In this document: one piece after another, positions 25,836-34,176 of the stretch
Layout of the letters: every line of letters begins with the position of its first letter
How positions within the stretch are numbered: the first letter of the stretch is position 1
NCBI RefSeq assembly: GCF_001905095.1
Contig: NZ_LWLS01000105.1
Coordinates: 124,001 to 188,000, forward strand
Reading direction: 5' to 3'
Origin: Micromonospora sp. CB01531
GTDB taxonomy: Bacteria; Actinomycetota; Actinomycetes; Mycobacteriales; Micromonosporaceae
DNA: 64,000 nucleotides
Made by a program: the position numbers and the translations under genes
The notes under the pieces: model-generated
What the model saw: the letters and a program-made list of their open reading frames with translations, nothing else
Database searches by the model: none
Told to the model about the DNA's origin: nothing

Positions 25836-25968
25836 CGTTGTCTCCTTCACGACAATGGGGGATCGGCGCCAATCCTGGCCGTGCCGCGCCGGTACGTCAT
25901 TGTTCTGTCAGGCCAATGCTGGTCCTGGTGATTGGGTGAAACGAACAATGCCGAGGCACAATCGGGTG
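25836..25968. promoter_or_regulatory. Divergent control region with inverted CATTGTTC/GAACAATG
   Basis: CATTGTTC (25898-25905) and GAACAATG (25943-25950) are exact inverted copies 37 bases apart, with a further ACAATG near 25853. They lie between the oxidase and its presumed PucR-type regulator and could be a looping operator or two half-sites. No clear promoter hexamers are seen. Confidence 0.4.
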
Positions 25969-27525
25969 ATGATCACCGTGGCTGGCATCGTGGACGCGGT
26001 CGGCGCCGCGTTGCTCAAGGTCGTCATTTCCGCCGGCGAGGCGGAGGTGCGCGACGTGACCCTCGCCGAGCTCGACGAAACACCGACCGGCCAGAGCGGG
26101 GACCTCGTCCTCGGCGCCGGCGTCGCCACCCCGGACCAGGCGCTCGCCGTCATCGACCGCTGCGCGGACGCCGCGGCGGCCGGCCTCGTCCTCAAGCCTC
26201 CGCTGGCCGCACACCCCGACGTCACGTCGTCCGCCGCCGAGCGCAAGGTGACGCTGGTCGAGCTGCAGAGCCACGGATCGTGGGCCCAGCTGGTCTGGCT
26301 GCTCCGCGGGGTGATCGACAGGGCCGCCGCGCCGGGCTCGCCGGAGACCGGCGAAACCGGGGTGTACGACGAACTGTTCGCCCTCGCCGACGCGACCGCA
26401 GCCATCGTCGACGCGCCCGTGACGATCGAGGATGCCCAGTACCGGGTGCTCGCCTACTCGTCGCGGCAGGACCGCACCGACCCGGCCCGCGTGTCGACCA
26501 TCGTCGGGCGACGCGTCCCCGGCGATGTGATCGCGCACTTCCGGTCCCGGGGCGTCTTCCGCAAGCTCGCCACGGGCAGCCAGCTGGTCTTCGTGCCGCA
26601 GGGCCCGGACGGGACGCTGCCCCGGCTCGTGATTCCGATCCGTGCCGGAGGTGAGCTGCTGGGCTCGATCTGGGCCGTCGTGGAGGGGCCGCTGCCGGAC
26701 GAGCGCCTCCGCGATCTCCAGGGCGCGGCGTCCGTGCTGGCGTTGCACCTGCTCCGCCTCCGAGTGCAGGCCGACGTCGCCCGCCGGGTGTCGGCCGACC
26801 GGCTCAGGGCCGCTCTGCGGGCCCCGGCTCGGACGGGCCGGGAGGAACTGGGCCTCCCCACGGGGCCGTGGCGGGCGGTCGCGCTCGGGGCGCACGGCGG
26901 GACCGGGGAGATGGTGCACAACCTGGCCCTGTGGGAGTCGATCAGCCGCCGGCACGGGTGGCGCCAGCCACTGCTCGCGGACGTGGGAGATGTCCTGTTC
27001 GCGGTCGTGGTCGACCAGGGCGCGCTGCCCGGCTCCTGGCGGTGGCTGGAACGGCTGATCCGCGACATCGCCGTGCACGACCCAGGGCTGCGCGCGGCGT
27101 CCGGCGGCGTCGCCACGGAGCTGGTCGACCTGCCGCGATCACGCGCCGAGGCGGCGGAGCTGCTCGCCCTGCACGGCGCGGCCCGGCAGCGAGGATCCGT
27201 GCTGCGGTTCGAGGACGTCTGGGCCGAGGTCGTCGTACACCGCGTGGTCAGCACCGTGCCGCAGGAGGACCTGCTGGTCGGCGGGCCACTGCCCGACCTG
27301 ATGGCCCACGACCGCAAGCACGGCACCGACTACGTCGTCACGGTCGCCGCCTGGCTCGAACAACAGGGTGACCCGAGGAAGGCCGCCCAGCAGCTGCACG
27401 TACACCCCAACACGCTGCGGCACCGCCTGCGCCGCCTTGCCGAGGTCGTCCACCTCGACCTCGAGGCGCCGCGAACCCGGCTGGCGCTGCAGATCCAGCT
27501 CGCGGCGCTGCGCCCCGGGTCCTGA
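25969..27525 (+). CDS. PucR/CdaR-type transcriptional regulator
   Basis: About 518 residues. ATG 25969 and GTG 25966 are the likely starts, with CGAGG about 10 bases upstream; ATG 25948 would overlap the ACAATG element. The N-terminal region corresponds to the PucR sensory domain (LVLGAGVATPDQALAVIDRC). A central GAF-like/GGDEF-like region follows. The C-terminus is the PucR-type HTH with the near-invariant DYVVTVAAWLEQQGDPRKAA and HVHPNTLRHRLRRL. Members are activators of purine, proline or amino-acid catabolism. The adjacent divergent oxidase is the likely target. Confidence 0.85.
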   Translation: MITVAGIVDAVGAALLKVVISAGEAEVRDVTLAELDETPTGQSGDLVLGAGVATPDQALAVIDRCADAAAAGLVLKPPLAAHPDVTSSAAERKVTLVELQSHGSWAQLVWLLRGVIDRAAAPGSPETGETGVYDELFALADATAAIVDAPVTIEDAQYRVLAYSSRQDRTDPARVSTIVGRRVPGDVIAHFRSRGVFRKLATGSQLVFVPQGPDGTLPRLVIPIRAGGELLGSIWAVVEGPLPDERLRDLQGAASVLALHLLRLRVQADVARRVSADRLRAALRAPARTGREELGLPTGPWRAVALGAHGGTGEMVHNLALWESISRRHGWRQPLLADVGDVLFAVVVDQGALPGSWRWLERLIRDIAVHDPGLRAASGGVATELVDLPRSRAEAAELLALHGAARQRGSVLRFEDVWAEVVVHRVVSTVPQEDLLVGGPLPDLMAHDRKHGTDYVVTVAAWLEQQGDPRKAAQQLHVHPNTLRHRLRRLAEVVHLDLEAPRTRLALQIQLAALRPGS

Positions 27526-27644
27526 CCGCCGGCTCCAGGGCGCGCGGTGTCGTCACCCTGGCGGCCCGGGAAACGAGTCGCCGCGCGCTGATCTTCACGT
27601 CCCTCCTTGGTTCCGTCGCATCCGGTCCGGGCACACCTGCGCCG

Positions 27645-28457
27645 TCACTGTCCGGGTGGGCCGGGTTCGCTGCCCGTTGGGTGGTCCTGCCCGGTGGTCA
27701 GGAGCATCGTGAGCCCCTGGATGGTGGCCAGCCGAACGTTCGCCGGCATGGTGACGGACCGGTTGGTGAGGGCGGCGAGGCGGGCGGCCACGCCGGGGAC
27801 CGCCCCTCCGCCGGTGATCAGCAGCCGTCGGGGACCAACCCGGTGCGCCCGTGGGGTGAACCGGCGGACCACCGCGGCGATGGCGGGCACCTGATCGACC
27901 GCGTTGGCGACGTCGACGCGCTCGGCGGCGGTCACCGTGCCGCAGGCGAGCCGGACGACTTCCGTACGGCCGTGGCCGATGTCGACGACGACCACGTCGT
28001 CGGTCCTGGCGAGGTCGATCCGGCAGGCGAGCGCCGCCGCCAAGGGTTCCTCCACCACGGTGACCCGGCCGTCGGTCGCCCGGCGGACCGCCGCCCGCAC
28101 CAGGTTCTGCTGCCGCAGCGTCGCGGTGGCCGGCACCCCCACCAGCACCGGCGTGTGGGGACGGCAGGTCAGGTCGTTGGCGGTGACCAGGACGCGCAGC
28201 AGATGCACGCAGGCCGGGTAGTTGTCCATGACGCCGGCACGCACCGGCCACACGAGGGGAGCGTCGTCATGGGTGGCCCGGTCGAGGGCGGCACGGCCCA
28301 CCGCCCGTCGCGAACCGGGCGGTCCCCAGGCCACCACCGTGGGCTCCTCGATCACCCGCCCGAGGGTGGGCGACCAGAGCCGTACGGTCGCCGTGCCCAG
28401 GTCGATGGCGAGCATCTGCCGCAGCCCGCGACGGGCGTACGCCCCCGGGGTCAACAT
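27645..28457 (-). CDS. MreB/Hsp70-fold actin-like ATPase, short orphan form
   Basis: 270 residues from ATG 28457. The phosphate-1 motif LAIDLGTATVRLW, the connect segment and VVVVDIGHGRTEVVRLA (phosphate-2), plus LLITGGGAVPGVAARL (adenosine motif) show an actin-fold ATPase; EEPTVVAWG and EEPLAAALA are MreB-like phrases. It is about 70 residues shorter than normal MreB, lacking parts of subdomains, and no mreC, mreD or rodA neighbour is present. It may form filaments or be a degenerate paralogue. Such short MreB-like orphans occur in actinobacteria without a known role. The leader may encode one or two small proteins. Confidence 0.75.
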   Translation of the reverse strand: MLTPGAYARRGLRQMLAIDLGTATVRLWSPTLGRVIEEPTVVAWGPPGSRRAVGRAALDRATHDDAPLVWPVRAGVMDNYPACVHLLRVLVTANDLTCRPHTPVLVGVPATATLRQQNLVRAAVRRATDGRVTVVEEPLAAALACRIDLARTDDVVVVDIGHGRTEVVRLACGTVTAAERVDVANAVDQVPAIAAVVRRFTPRAHRVGPRRLLITGGGAVPGVAARLAALTNRSVTMPANVRLATIQGLTMLLTTGQDHPTGSEPGPPGQ

Positions 28458-28639
28458 GTCACCACCCCTCGGGGAGTGGTGACGTCGCCCGCGGGCGTAC
28501 GGCGACCGTCGAGCCGGTCCGGGCTCACGGCGAGGCGCCGGGTGACGGAGCTGGTCACCTGACGCCGCCGGAGCACCGGCGGACAGGCGCGGCGGATCGG
28601 GCGATCAGCCGTCAGACAGGCAGCGAGGGGCGCGGACAT
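28451..28639 (-). CDS. Possible 62-residue leader protein overlapping the MreB-like start
   Basis: ATG 28639 has a good GGAAGG upstream. The frame ends at TGA 28451-28453, overlapping the ATG at 28457, an arrangement of coupled genes. The product is Arg/Cys-rich (CLTADRPIRRACPPVLRRR) with no family I know. Composition is close to random GC-rich sequence, so it may be spurious. Confidence 0.3.
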   Translation of the reverse strand: MSAPLAACLTADRPIRRACPPVLRRRQVTSSVTRRLAVSPDRLDGRRTPAGDVTTPRGVVTC

Positions 28640-29123
28640 GGTGCCTTCCAGGAATGGTGCCGGTCCCGGACCGGCAGGGTGTCGGGGGAGATCAGGCGAT
28701 GTTGGGCACGCGCGGCGGCGCCCGATCGGCCGACCACACCGGCACGCATCCCGGGATCGACCGTTTCGCCAGCCGGAAGACGATGCACATTCCGACGACG
28801 CGGTCGGTGGCAGACACCAACGCGGCGAGCACGGCGGCCACGACCAGGATCGGCAGCCTGCGCTGCTCGACCACCTGTCGCCCGTCATGGACCCGCATCG
28901 CGACACCATAGCCCAACGCGCCACCGTGCCCGTCGGACCACGAGCGATCCCGAACGCCGTCGTGGCGGCTCCGCCCGTTGGTGTGCCGCCGGTTGGCGAT
29001 CCGCACCGCCGCCGATCAGCGCCGGATACCGCATGTCGGGTGCGGCCCGGATGGCCCGGCGCAACAGGTCGGCGTACTGCCGATAGTCGCGCACCGGGAG
29101 GCTCCAGTCGCCGCGTCGGCAGG
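28458..29123. other. Gap with only weak coding candidates
   Basis: Apart from the two small minus-strand candidates above, and a frame from GTG 29094 with a plausible N-terminus (YADLLRRAIRAAPDMRYPAL) that runs into low-quality sequence, I see no gene. CACCAC/GTGGTG arms at about 28460-28481 flank the MreB-like ribosome site. Confidence 0.4.
28692..28898 (-). CDS. Possible small single-helix membrane protein
   Basis: A 68-residue frame from ATG 28898 with one good hydrophobic stretch (LPILVVAAVLAALVSA) followed by RVVGMCIVFRLAKRS. No Shine-Dalgarno is visible. It lies just before the possible leader protein and MreB-like gene on the same strand, so it might be the first gene of that unit. 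Confidence 0.3.
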   Translation of the reverse strand: MRVHDGRQVVEQRRLPILVVAAVLAALVSATDRVVGMCIVFRLAKRSIPGCVPVWSADRAPPRVPNIA

Positions 29124-29726
29124 TCAGGCGGTCTCGCCCGCGGTGAGGTGGCGATAGCCGGGAACGGTCTCGGTGAGCCAGCCGGTGACACTGGCCAGGC
29201 CGCGCTCGTTGATCTGGGCGTCGTGAATGGTGTAAGCGTGGCGTGGCCGGATCGCCTGGGCGAACTCGATCGCCTCGCCCAGTCGCATCCAGGATGCCTG
29301 CCCCGGGATCAGCAGGGTCTGCACCGGCTCGTCGGGCACGTGCAGCGCGTCGCCCGGGTGGTAGAGGCCGTCACCCACCAGGTAACCGAGGTTGGCGCAG
29401 CCGGGCTGGCCGTCGTGCACGGCCGCGTGCCGGCCGCCGACCGCCGTCACTGGAAAGCCGGCGGCGGTGAACCGCTGCCCGACGCGGACCGGTGTCACTG
29501 ACAGCGGCGCCAGGTCGGGCAGTCGCGCGCCCTCCGGCGCGTACACCGGCACGCCGAGGCCGGCCAGCCGGAGCACGTCGACGTGGTCGGTGTGCTCGTG
29601 CGTGACCAGCACGGCGTCCGCGCCCGCGAGCGCGCGCGGCTCGCTCCAGGTACCCGGATCGATCACCAGCACCCCGCCGTCGTGCTCCACGCGTACGCAG
29701 GAATGGGTGTACTTGGTGATCCGCAT
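29124..29726 (-). CDS. MBL-fold metallohydrolase (UlaG-like)
   Basis: 200 residues from ATG 29726. The metallo-beta-lactamase zinc motif is THEHTDHVD (His43, His45, Asp47, His48), with further ligands in GGRHAAVHD, YHPGDALHVP and the final IHDAQ. The N-terminus MRITKYTHSCVRVE is that of the UlaG/L-ascorbate-6-P lactonase-like branch, which contains many uncharacterised phosphodiesterase or lactonase enzymes. Compact, cytosolic, no additional domain. It is the minus-strand gene preceding the small-ORF/MreB-like set but separated by several hundred bases, so probably independent. Confidence 0.85.
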   Translation of the reverse strand: MRITKYTHSCVRVEHDGGVLVIDPGTWSEPRALAGADAVLVTHEHTDHVDVLRLAGLGVPVYAPEGARLPDLAPLSVTPVRVGQRFTAAGFPVTAVGGRHAAVHDGQPGCANLGYLVGDGLYHPGDALHVPDEPVQTLLIPGQASWMRLGEAIEFAQAIRPRHAYTIHDAQINERGLASVTGWLTETVPGYRHLTAGETA

Positions 29727-29761
29727 TCGACGACCCTAGACCGTCGCCCGCCTACTGCTGA

Positions 29762-30985
29762 TCAGCTCCCTTGTCGGGCGGGAAGAGCAGAGGGTGATGT
29801 TGCGCCGTCACCGGGCTGGCTCGTCGGTCGGCCACTCGCGATCACCTGCCGGAAGGGCAGAGCGAGGAGAAGTGCCACCGCGACCAGGACGCTGCTCGCC
29901 CAGAGGGGACCACGTTCGGCGACACCGGTGTTCAGCGTGGCCGCGGCGATGAGTGGTCCCGCTGCGGCACCGACGTTGAGTGCTGCGGTGGCGTACGAGC
30001 CGGCCATGGTCGGGGCTCCGGCGGCCTCGTACAGCACGCGGGCGATGAGCGTGCTCCCGAGCGCGAACGAGAGCGCCCCCTGGACGAAGGCAAGGACGAG
30101 CAGGGCACCTGGGTTGGTGGCGGAGACGGCCAGGGCGACCCAGCCGAGCAGCAGAAGGGGGCCTCCGACGGCAACGACGAGACCGGGGCGATGGTCCGAC
30201 AACCGTCCGGCGGTGGTGACGCCGACGAAGGATCCGACCCCGAACAGCACCAGCACGGCGGAGACCCAGAGGGATCCCAGTCCGGCGGCGTCAGTGACGA
30301 TGGGGGCGAGGAAGGTGAAGGTGCCGAACGTCGCCGCATTCACCAGCGCGCCGAGCAGCATGACGAGGGCCAGTCGCGGACGTCGCAGCTGAGCGAGCTC
30401 ACCTCGAAGGACCGGTCCGGTCGGCCGGTCCGGCTGTCCCGCTTGTGTGGGGATTCCCCGCAGCACACCGAGGGTCGCGGGCAGGCACAGCAGGGCCACT
30501 GCCCAGAAGGTGGCGCGCCAGTCGAGCAAGGTGCCCAACAGGGCGCCGGCGGGGACCCCGGCGATGGTGGCGACGGTGGTGCCGGACAGCAGAACAGCCA
30601 GGGCGCGGCCCTTCCGGTCCGGTGGGGCCAGCCCTGCGGCCGCCGTGAGTGCGACCGCCAGGAATCCCGCGTTGGCGAGCGCTGCGACGACCCGAGTCAC
30701 CAACAGCACGACGAAGCTCCCGGTGACGGCGCCGAGGACGTGTGCCGCCAGGAACAGCCAGATGAATCCGAGCAGCGCCGAGCGTTGCGGCCAGTGGCGG
30801 GCGAGCGCGGCCATCAACGGCGCGCCGACGATCATGCCGATCGCGAAGGTTGAGGTGAGCAGACCTGCCGTTCCGACGGGGACGTCGAGGTTTGCGGCGA
30901 TGCTCGGCAGCAGGCCGGCGAGCATGAACTCTGAGGTGCCCATGGCGAAGATGGCCACGGCAAGCAGGTAGAGCGGGAACGGCAT
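29762..30985 (-). CDS. MFS drug exporter of the Cml/Cmx chloramphenicol-efflux type
   Basis: 407 residues, 12 predicted helices. The start MPFPLYLLAVAIFAMGTSEFMLAGLLPSIA, the VGAPLMAALARHWPQRSALL loop (motif A equivalent) and VVAALANAGFLAVALTAAAG closely follow the pattern of Streptomyces Cml/Cmx chloramphenicol exporters (DHA1 family). Drug specificity cannot be deduced; many relatives export other compounds. ATG 30985 has GGAG upstream. No adjacent regulator is present; the next element upstream is the IS110 insertion, about 270 bp away, which might influence its expression. Confidence 0.85.
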   Translation of the reverse strand: MPFPLYLLAVAIFAMGTSEFMLAGLLPSIAANLDVPVGTAGLLTSTFAIGMIVGAPLMAALARHWPQRSALLGFIWLFLAAHVLGAVTGSFVVLLVTRVVAALANAGFLAVALTAAAGLAPPDRKGRALAVLLSGTTVATIAGVPAGALLGTLLDWRATFWAVALLCLPATLGVLRGIPTQAGQPDRPTGPVLRGELAQLRRPRLALVMLLGALVNAATFGTFTFLAPIVTDAAGLGSLWVSAVLVLFGVGSFVGVTTAGRLSDHRPGLVVAVGGPLLLLGWVALAVSATNPGALLVLAFVQGALSFALGSTLIARVLYEAAGAPTMAGSYATAALNVGAAAGPLIAAATLNTGVAERGPLWASSVLVAVALLLALPFRQVIASGRPTSQPGDGATSPSALPARQGS

Positions 30986-31253
30986 CGAGTGACTCCGAGG
31001 TGATGAGAAATCGGATGAGACGTCTCGTCACCGCGGTCAGCGGCCCAAGGAACTCCTGACATCCCCCGACCAGCGCGGCGGGGGCAGGGCTATGGCTTCA
31101 GTGGTTCAGGGGGCTGACGGGGTGACCGAAAGCCCCCACCCTGGATGCCTCTGGGCTCGACATGGCCCACACGATACTCAACCCACCTGACTCCGGGCAC
31201 CTCGCTTCTTTTATGGACAGCTCTAGAGAGGAAAGCAACCACTGGTGGCTGCT
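30986..31253. other. Intergenic stretch left of the IS element
   Basis: Upstream region of the exporter gene. It contains no credible coding sequence and no recognisable repeat; a short open frame from 31145 has no family likeness. Confidence 0.4.
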
Positions 31254-31261
31254 CCCCCCCC

Positions 31262-31500
31262 GTTACCTTTTTGATCGTCCCCAGCCGGGGACTGCTCGGT
31301 CGCCTGGCCCGGTATGACTCTCTGCCCCTGTCGTACGCATGATCCGGGGGGTGGTGTCGCCGGGTCGGGTGGCGTCGGCGGACCGCTGATAGGGACCCGG
31401 CCACCCCGCCGTGGGGTAGGTCTCTTCGTAACGTGGATGCCGGCAGTCCGGCGCTTTGACCAGCGGCCGAGTGACCACGATGGTGGTGAGGAGGCCACGG
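31262..31500 (+). ncRNA. Candidate bridge RNA region of the IS110 element
   Basis: In the IS110 subgroup the left-end non-coding region is transcribed as a bridge RNA with target- and donor-binding loops. Here 239 bp precede the transposase start and contain several short stems: CCCC/GGGG near 31279-31290, ACCCC/GGGGT near 31403-31417 and GCCGG/CCGGC near 31439-31452. No loop could be matched to target by eye; the call rests on position, length and structure. Confidence 0.4.
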
Positions 31501-32706
31501 GTGCACGACGGGTTCGGCGTCTTTGTAGGGCTGGATGTTGGCAAGGAAGGGCACCACGCGGTCGCGCTGAACCCGGAGGGTAAGCGGCTGCACGACGCCA
31601 CACTGCCGAACACCGAGGCGGGGCTGCGCAGGTTGTTCGACAAGCTCGGCCGACACGGCCTGATCCTGGTCGTGGTCGACCAGCCCGCCTCGATCGGCGC
31701 GCTGCCCGTGGCCGTCGCCCGGGCGTGCGGGCATCAGGTGGCCTACCTGCCGGGTCTGGTCATGCGCCGTCTGGCCGACCTGCATCCGGGCACGGCCAAA
31801 ACCGACGCCCGAGACGCGTACGTGATCGCCGACGCCGCCCGAACCCTGCCGCACACGCTGCGCCGGGTCGACACCGGCGACGAGGCCCTCGCCGAGCTGG
31901 AAGTCCTGGTCGGCTACGACGACGACCTCGCCGGCGAGGTCACCCGCATCTCCAACCGGATCCGCGGTCTGCTCACCCAGATCCACCCACCCCTGGAACG
32001 GGTCCTGGGCCCGAAACTGCAGCATCCCGCAGTGCTGGAGCTGCTGTCGCGGTGCGGTGGCCCAGCCGGGATCCGCAAGGCAGGCCAGGCGAAGCTCCTC
32101 GAGATCGTCAAGGCCCGAGCACCACGCATGGGCACCCACCTGGTCGAGCAGATCCTGACCGCGCTGGACGCGCAGACCGTGGTCGTGCCCGGCACGGCCG
32201 CGGCCGAGACCGTCCTGCCTCGACTGGCTGACAACCTGCGTGATCTGCTGCGCCAACGTGATCAACTCGCCGGCCAGGTCGAGGGGATGCTTGAAGCGCA
32301 CCCTCTTGCCGGGGTCCTGACCTCGATGCCCGGCATCGGTGTCAGGACCGCAGCCCGCATCCTGCTCGAAGTCGGCGACGGCACCGCCTTCCCCACCTCC
32401 GGCCACCTGGCCGCCTACGCCGGTCTGGCCCCGGTCACCCGCCGCTCCGGCAGCTCCATCCGCGGCGAGCACCCACCGAAGGGCGGCAACAAGCAGCTCA
32501 AACGCGCCTTCTTCCTGTCCGCGTTCGCCGCGCTGGCCGACCCTGCCAGCCGCACCTACTACGACCGGAAACGCGCCGAGGGCAAGAAGCACAACGCCGC
32601 CCTCATCTGCCTCGCCCGCCGCCGGATCGACGTCCTCCACGCCATGCTCCGCACGAAAGCCCCCTACCAACCGAAACCAGCCCACGAATCCCGCCTCGCG
32701 GCTTGA
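31501..32706 (+). CDS. IS110-family transposase (DEDD RuvC-like + Tnp20 domain)
   Basis: 401 residues from GTG 31501, fixed by GAGGAG seven bases upstream. The N-terminal DEDD domain shows the first Asp in FVGLDVGKEGH, another acidic site in LVVVDQPAS and the final pair in KTDARDAYVIADAA. The C-terminal Tnp20 domain has LTSMPGIGVRTAARIL and GLAPVTRRSGSS with its catalytic serine, then GNKQLKRAFFLSAFAAL. All key residues appear intact, so the element may be active. Relatives include the Streptomyces IS110 and IS117. It inserted between the exporter and the polyamine-type cluster without disrupting either. Confidence 0.95.
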   Translation: MHDGFGVFVGLDVGKEGHHAVALNPEGKRLHDATLPNTEAGLRRLFDKLGRHGLILVVVDQPASIGALPVAVARACGHQVAYLPGLVMRRLADLHPGTAKTDARDAYVIADAARTLPHTLRRVDTGDEALAELEVLVGYDDDLAGEVTRISNRIRGLLTQIHPPLERVLGPKLQHPAVLELLSRCGGPAGIRKAGQAKLLEIVKARAPRMGTHLVEQILTALDAQTVVVPGTAAAETVLPRLADNLRDLLRQRDQLAGQVEGMLEAHPLAGVLTSMPGIGVRTAARILLEVGDGTAFPTSGHLAAYAGLAPVTRRSGSSIRGEHPPKGGNKQLKRAFFLSAFAALADPASRTYYDRKRAEGKKHNAALICLARRRIDVLHAMLRTKAPYQPKPAHESRLAA

Positions 32707-32760
32707 CGAAACCCATAGGGACACCCCCCCCGCGCCGGCTTTGTCGTGGACGCTTGGCGG

Positions 32761-34167
32761 TCAGGCTGGCCGAAAGGAGTCGCGGGCGGCGGGCGCCGCG
32801 TGCTTGATCATCAGGTGTCGGGTGACCGAGTACTCGGCGACCGCCTCCTGGCTCATGTCCTTGCCGAAGCCGGAGCCCTTGACGCCGCCGTGTGGTGCCT
32901 CGGAGGCGATCGGCAGGTGGTCGTTGATCCAGGTGACGCCGACGTCGAGGCGGTGGCTGACCCGCAGGGCCCGCGCGACGTCGCGGGTCCACACCGACGA
33001 GGCGAGGCCGTACTGGCTGTCGTTGGCCAGTCGTACCGCGTCGTCCTCGTCGTCGAAGGGAAGCACCACGACGACCGGTCCGAATACCTCGCCCTGCACG
33101 ATCTCGCTGCGCTGGTCGGCGTCGACGACCAGGGTGGGTGGGAAGAAGAACCCGGGCCCGTCCGCGGGGGCACCGCCGAGCGCGACGGTGGCGCCGTCGG
33201 CTGCGGCGCGGGCCACGAAGTCCGCCACCCGGCCGCGGTGGTCGGCGGAGATGAGCGGACCGATGTCGGTCTCGGCGGACCAGGGGTCGCCGGTGCGTAC
33301 CGTGGCCAGCGTCGCCTCGAGTGCGTCAACCGCGTCGCGGTAGGCGGACCGCTGGACGTATACCCGGGTGGCGGCGGTGCAGTCCTGGCCCGTGTTGTAC
33401 GTCGCGCCCATGGCCACGCCGGACGCCATCTCGGACAGGTCCGCGTCGTCGAAGACGACCGCCGGCGCCTTCCCGCCGAGTTCGAGGTGTACCCGCTTGA
33501 GCCCGGCCACGGCGCCGCGCATCACCTCCCGGCCGGTCCGGGTCGATCCGGTGACGCTGACCATGTCCACGCCCGGGTCCGTGACCAGGGCGGTTCCCAC
33601 CTCGGCGCCGCCGGTGACGACCTGCACCAGGCCGGCCGGCGCGCCCGCCTCCTCGATCAGTCGCGCCAACGCGAGGGTGGTGCGGGGGGTCTGCGGTGCG
33701 GGCTTGATGACCACCGCGTTGCCGGCCGCGACGGCCGGAGCGATCTTCCAGATCGCCATGATGAGCGGGAAGTTCCACGGCGCGATCGAGCCGACGACGC
33801 CGACGGGCCGGCGTACCAGCAGGGACGTGTAGCCGGCGGACAGGGTGCCGGCGCCCGTCCCGTCCAGCGAGCGTGCCGCGCCGGCGAAGAATCGTAGGTT
33901 GTCCACGCCGAACGGCAACTCGCCGTCGCGCATGACCGACGCCGGTTTGCCGGTCTCCTCCACCTCCAGACGGGCCAGTTCGTCCGCGTCCCGTTCGACG
34001 AGGTCGGCCAGGCGCAGCAGGATCCGCGCCCGGTCCGCCGGGGTGGCGTCCCGCCATTGGTCGAACGCGGTCCGGGCGGTGGCCACCCGCTTCGCGACGT
34101 CTGCGGGATCGGTGTCCGCGACCTCGCCGATGACGGCACCGGTCGCGGGGTTGGTCAGGATGGCCAC
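32761..34167 (-). CDS. NAD-dependent aldehyde dehydrogenase (gamma-aminobutyraldehyde type)
   Basis: 468 residues; ATG 34167 with GAGGAG upstream. The catalytic cysteine lies in NTGQDCTAATR, the general-base glutamate in LELGGKAP and the cofactor loop in SVTGSTRTGREV; PWNFPLIMAIWKIAPAVAAGN is conserved throughout the family. The phrase TGQDCTAATRVYVQ is that of aminobutyraldehyde dehydrogenases, which oxidise aldehydes left after amine oxidation of putrescine-like compounds. It follows the flavoprotein oxidase gene by nine bases, consistent with oxidase then dehydrogenase in one pathway. Regulation would be through the GT promoter with the TTGAAT palindrome. Confidence 0.85.
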   Translation of the reverse strand: MAILTNPATGAVIGEVADTDPADVAKRVATARTAFDQWRDATPADRARILLRLADLVERDADELARLEVEETGKPASVMRDGELPFGVDNLRFFAGAARSLDGTGAGTLSAGYTSLLVRRPVGVVGSIAPWNFPLIMAIWKIAPAVAAGNAVVIKPAPQTPRTTLALARLIEEAGAPAGLVQVVTGGAEVGTALVTDPGVDMVSVTGSTRTGREVMRGAVAGLKRVHLELGGKAPAVVFDDADLSEMASGVAMGATYNTGQDCTAATRVYVQRSAYRDAVDALEATLATVRTGDPWSAETDIGPLISADHRGRVADFVARAAADGATVALGGAPADGPGFFFPPTLVVDADQRSEIVQGEVFGPVVVVLPFDDEDDAVRLANDSQYGLASSVWTRDVARALRVSHRLDVGVTWINDHLPIASEAPHGGVKGSGFGKDMSQEAVAEYSVTRHLMIKHAAPAARDSFRPA

Positions 34168-34176
34168 GGTCGCTCC

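Larger units (their letters stand above)
31254..32731 (+). mobile_element. IS110-family insertion sequence (boundaries inferred)
   Basis: A single IS110-type transposase gene preceded by about 240 bp of non-coding, hairpin-rich DNA. Runs of eight C followed by G occur on both sides (31254-31262 and 32724-32732), as would a target sequence shared by both ends. The resulting element of about 1.47 kb is normal for the family. IS110 elements make no conventional terminal inverted repeats, so the limits are only inferred. A second shared string, ATAGGGAC, appears at 31389-31396 and 32715-32722. Confidence 0.6.

Noticed and set aside
29762-30985. Chloramphenicol resistance gene by family
   Set aside because: Only family resemblance to Cml/Cmx exporters is visible; drug specificity cannot be claimed.
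31145-31342. Small plus-strand frame in the IS110 left region
   Set aside because: No ribosome site or family, and it overlaps the presumed non-coding left end.
31090-32724. Minus-strand open frame spanning the IS110 transposase
   Set aside because: The plus-strand transposase is unambiguous; the antisense product matches nothing recognisable.
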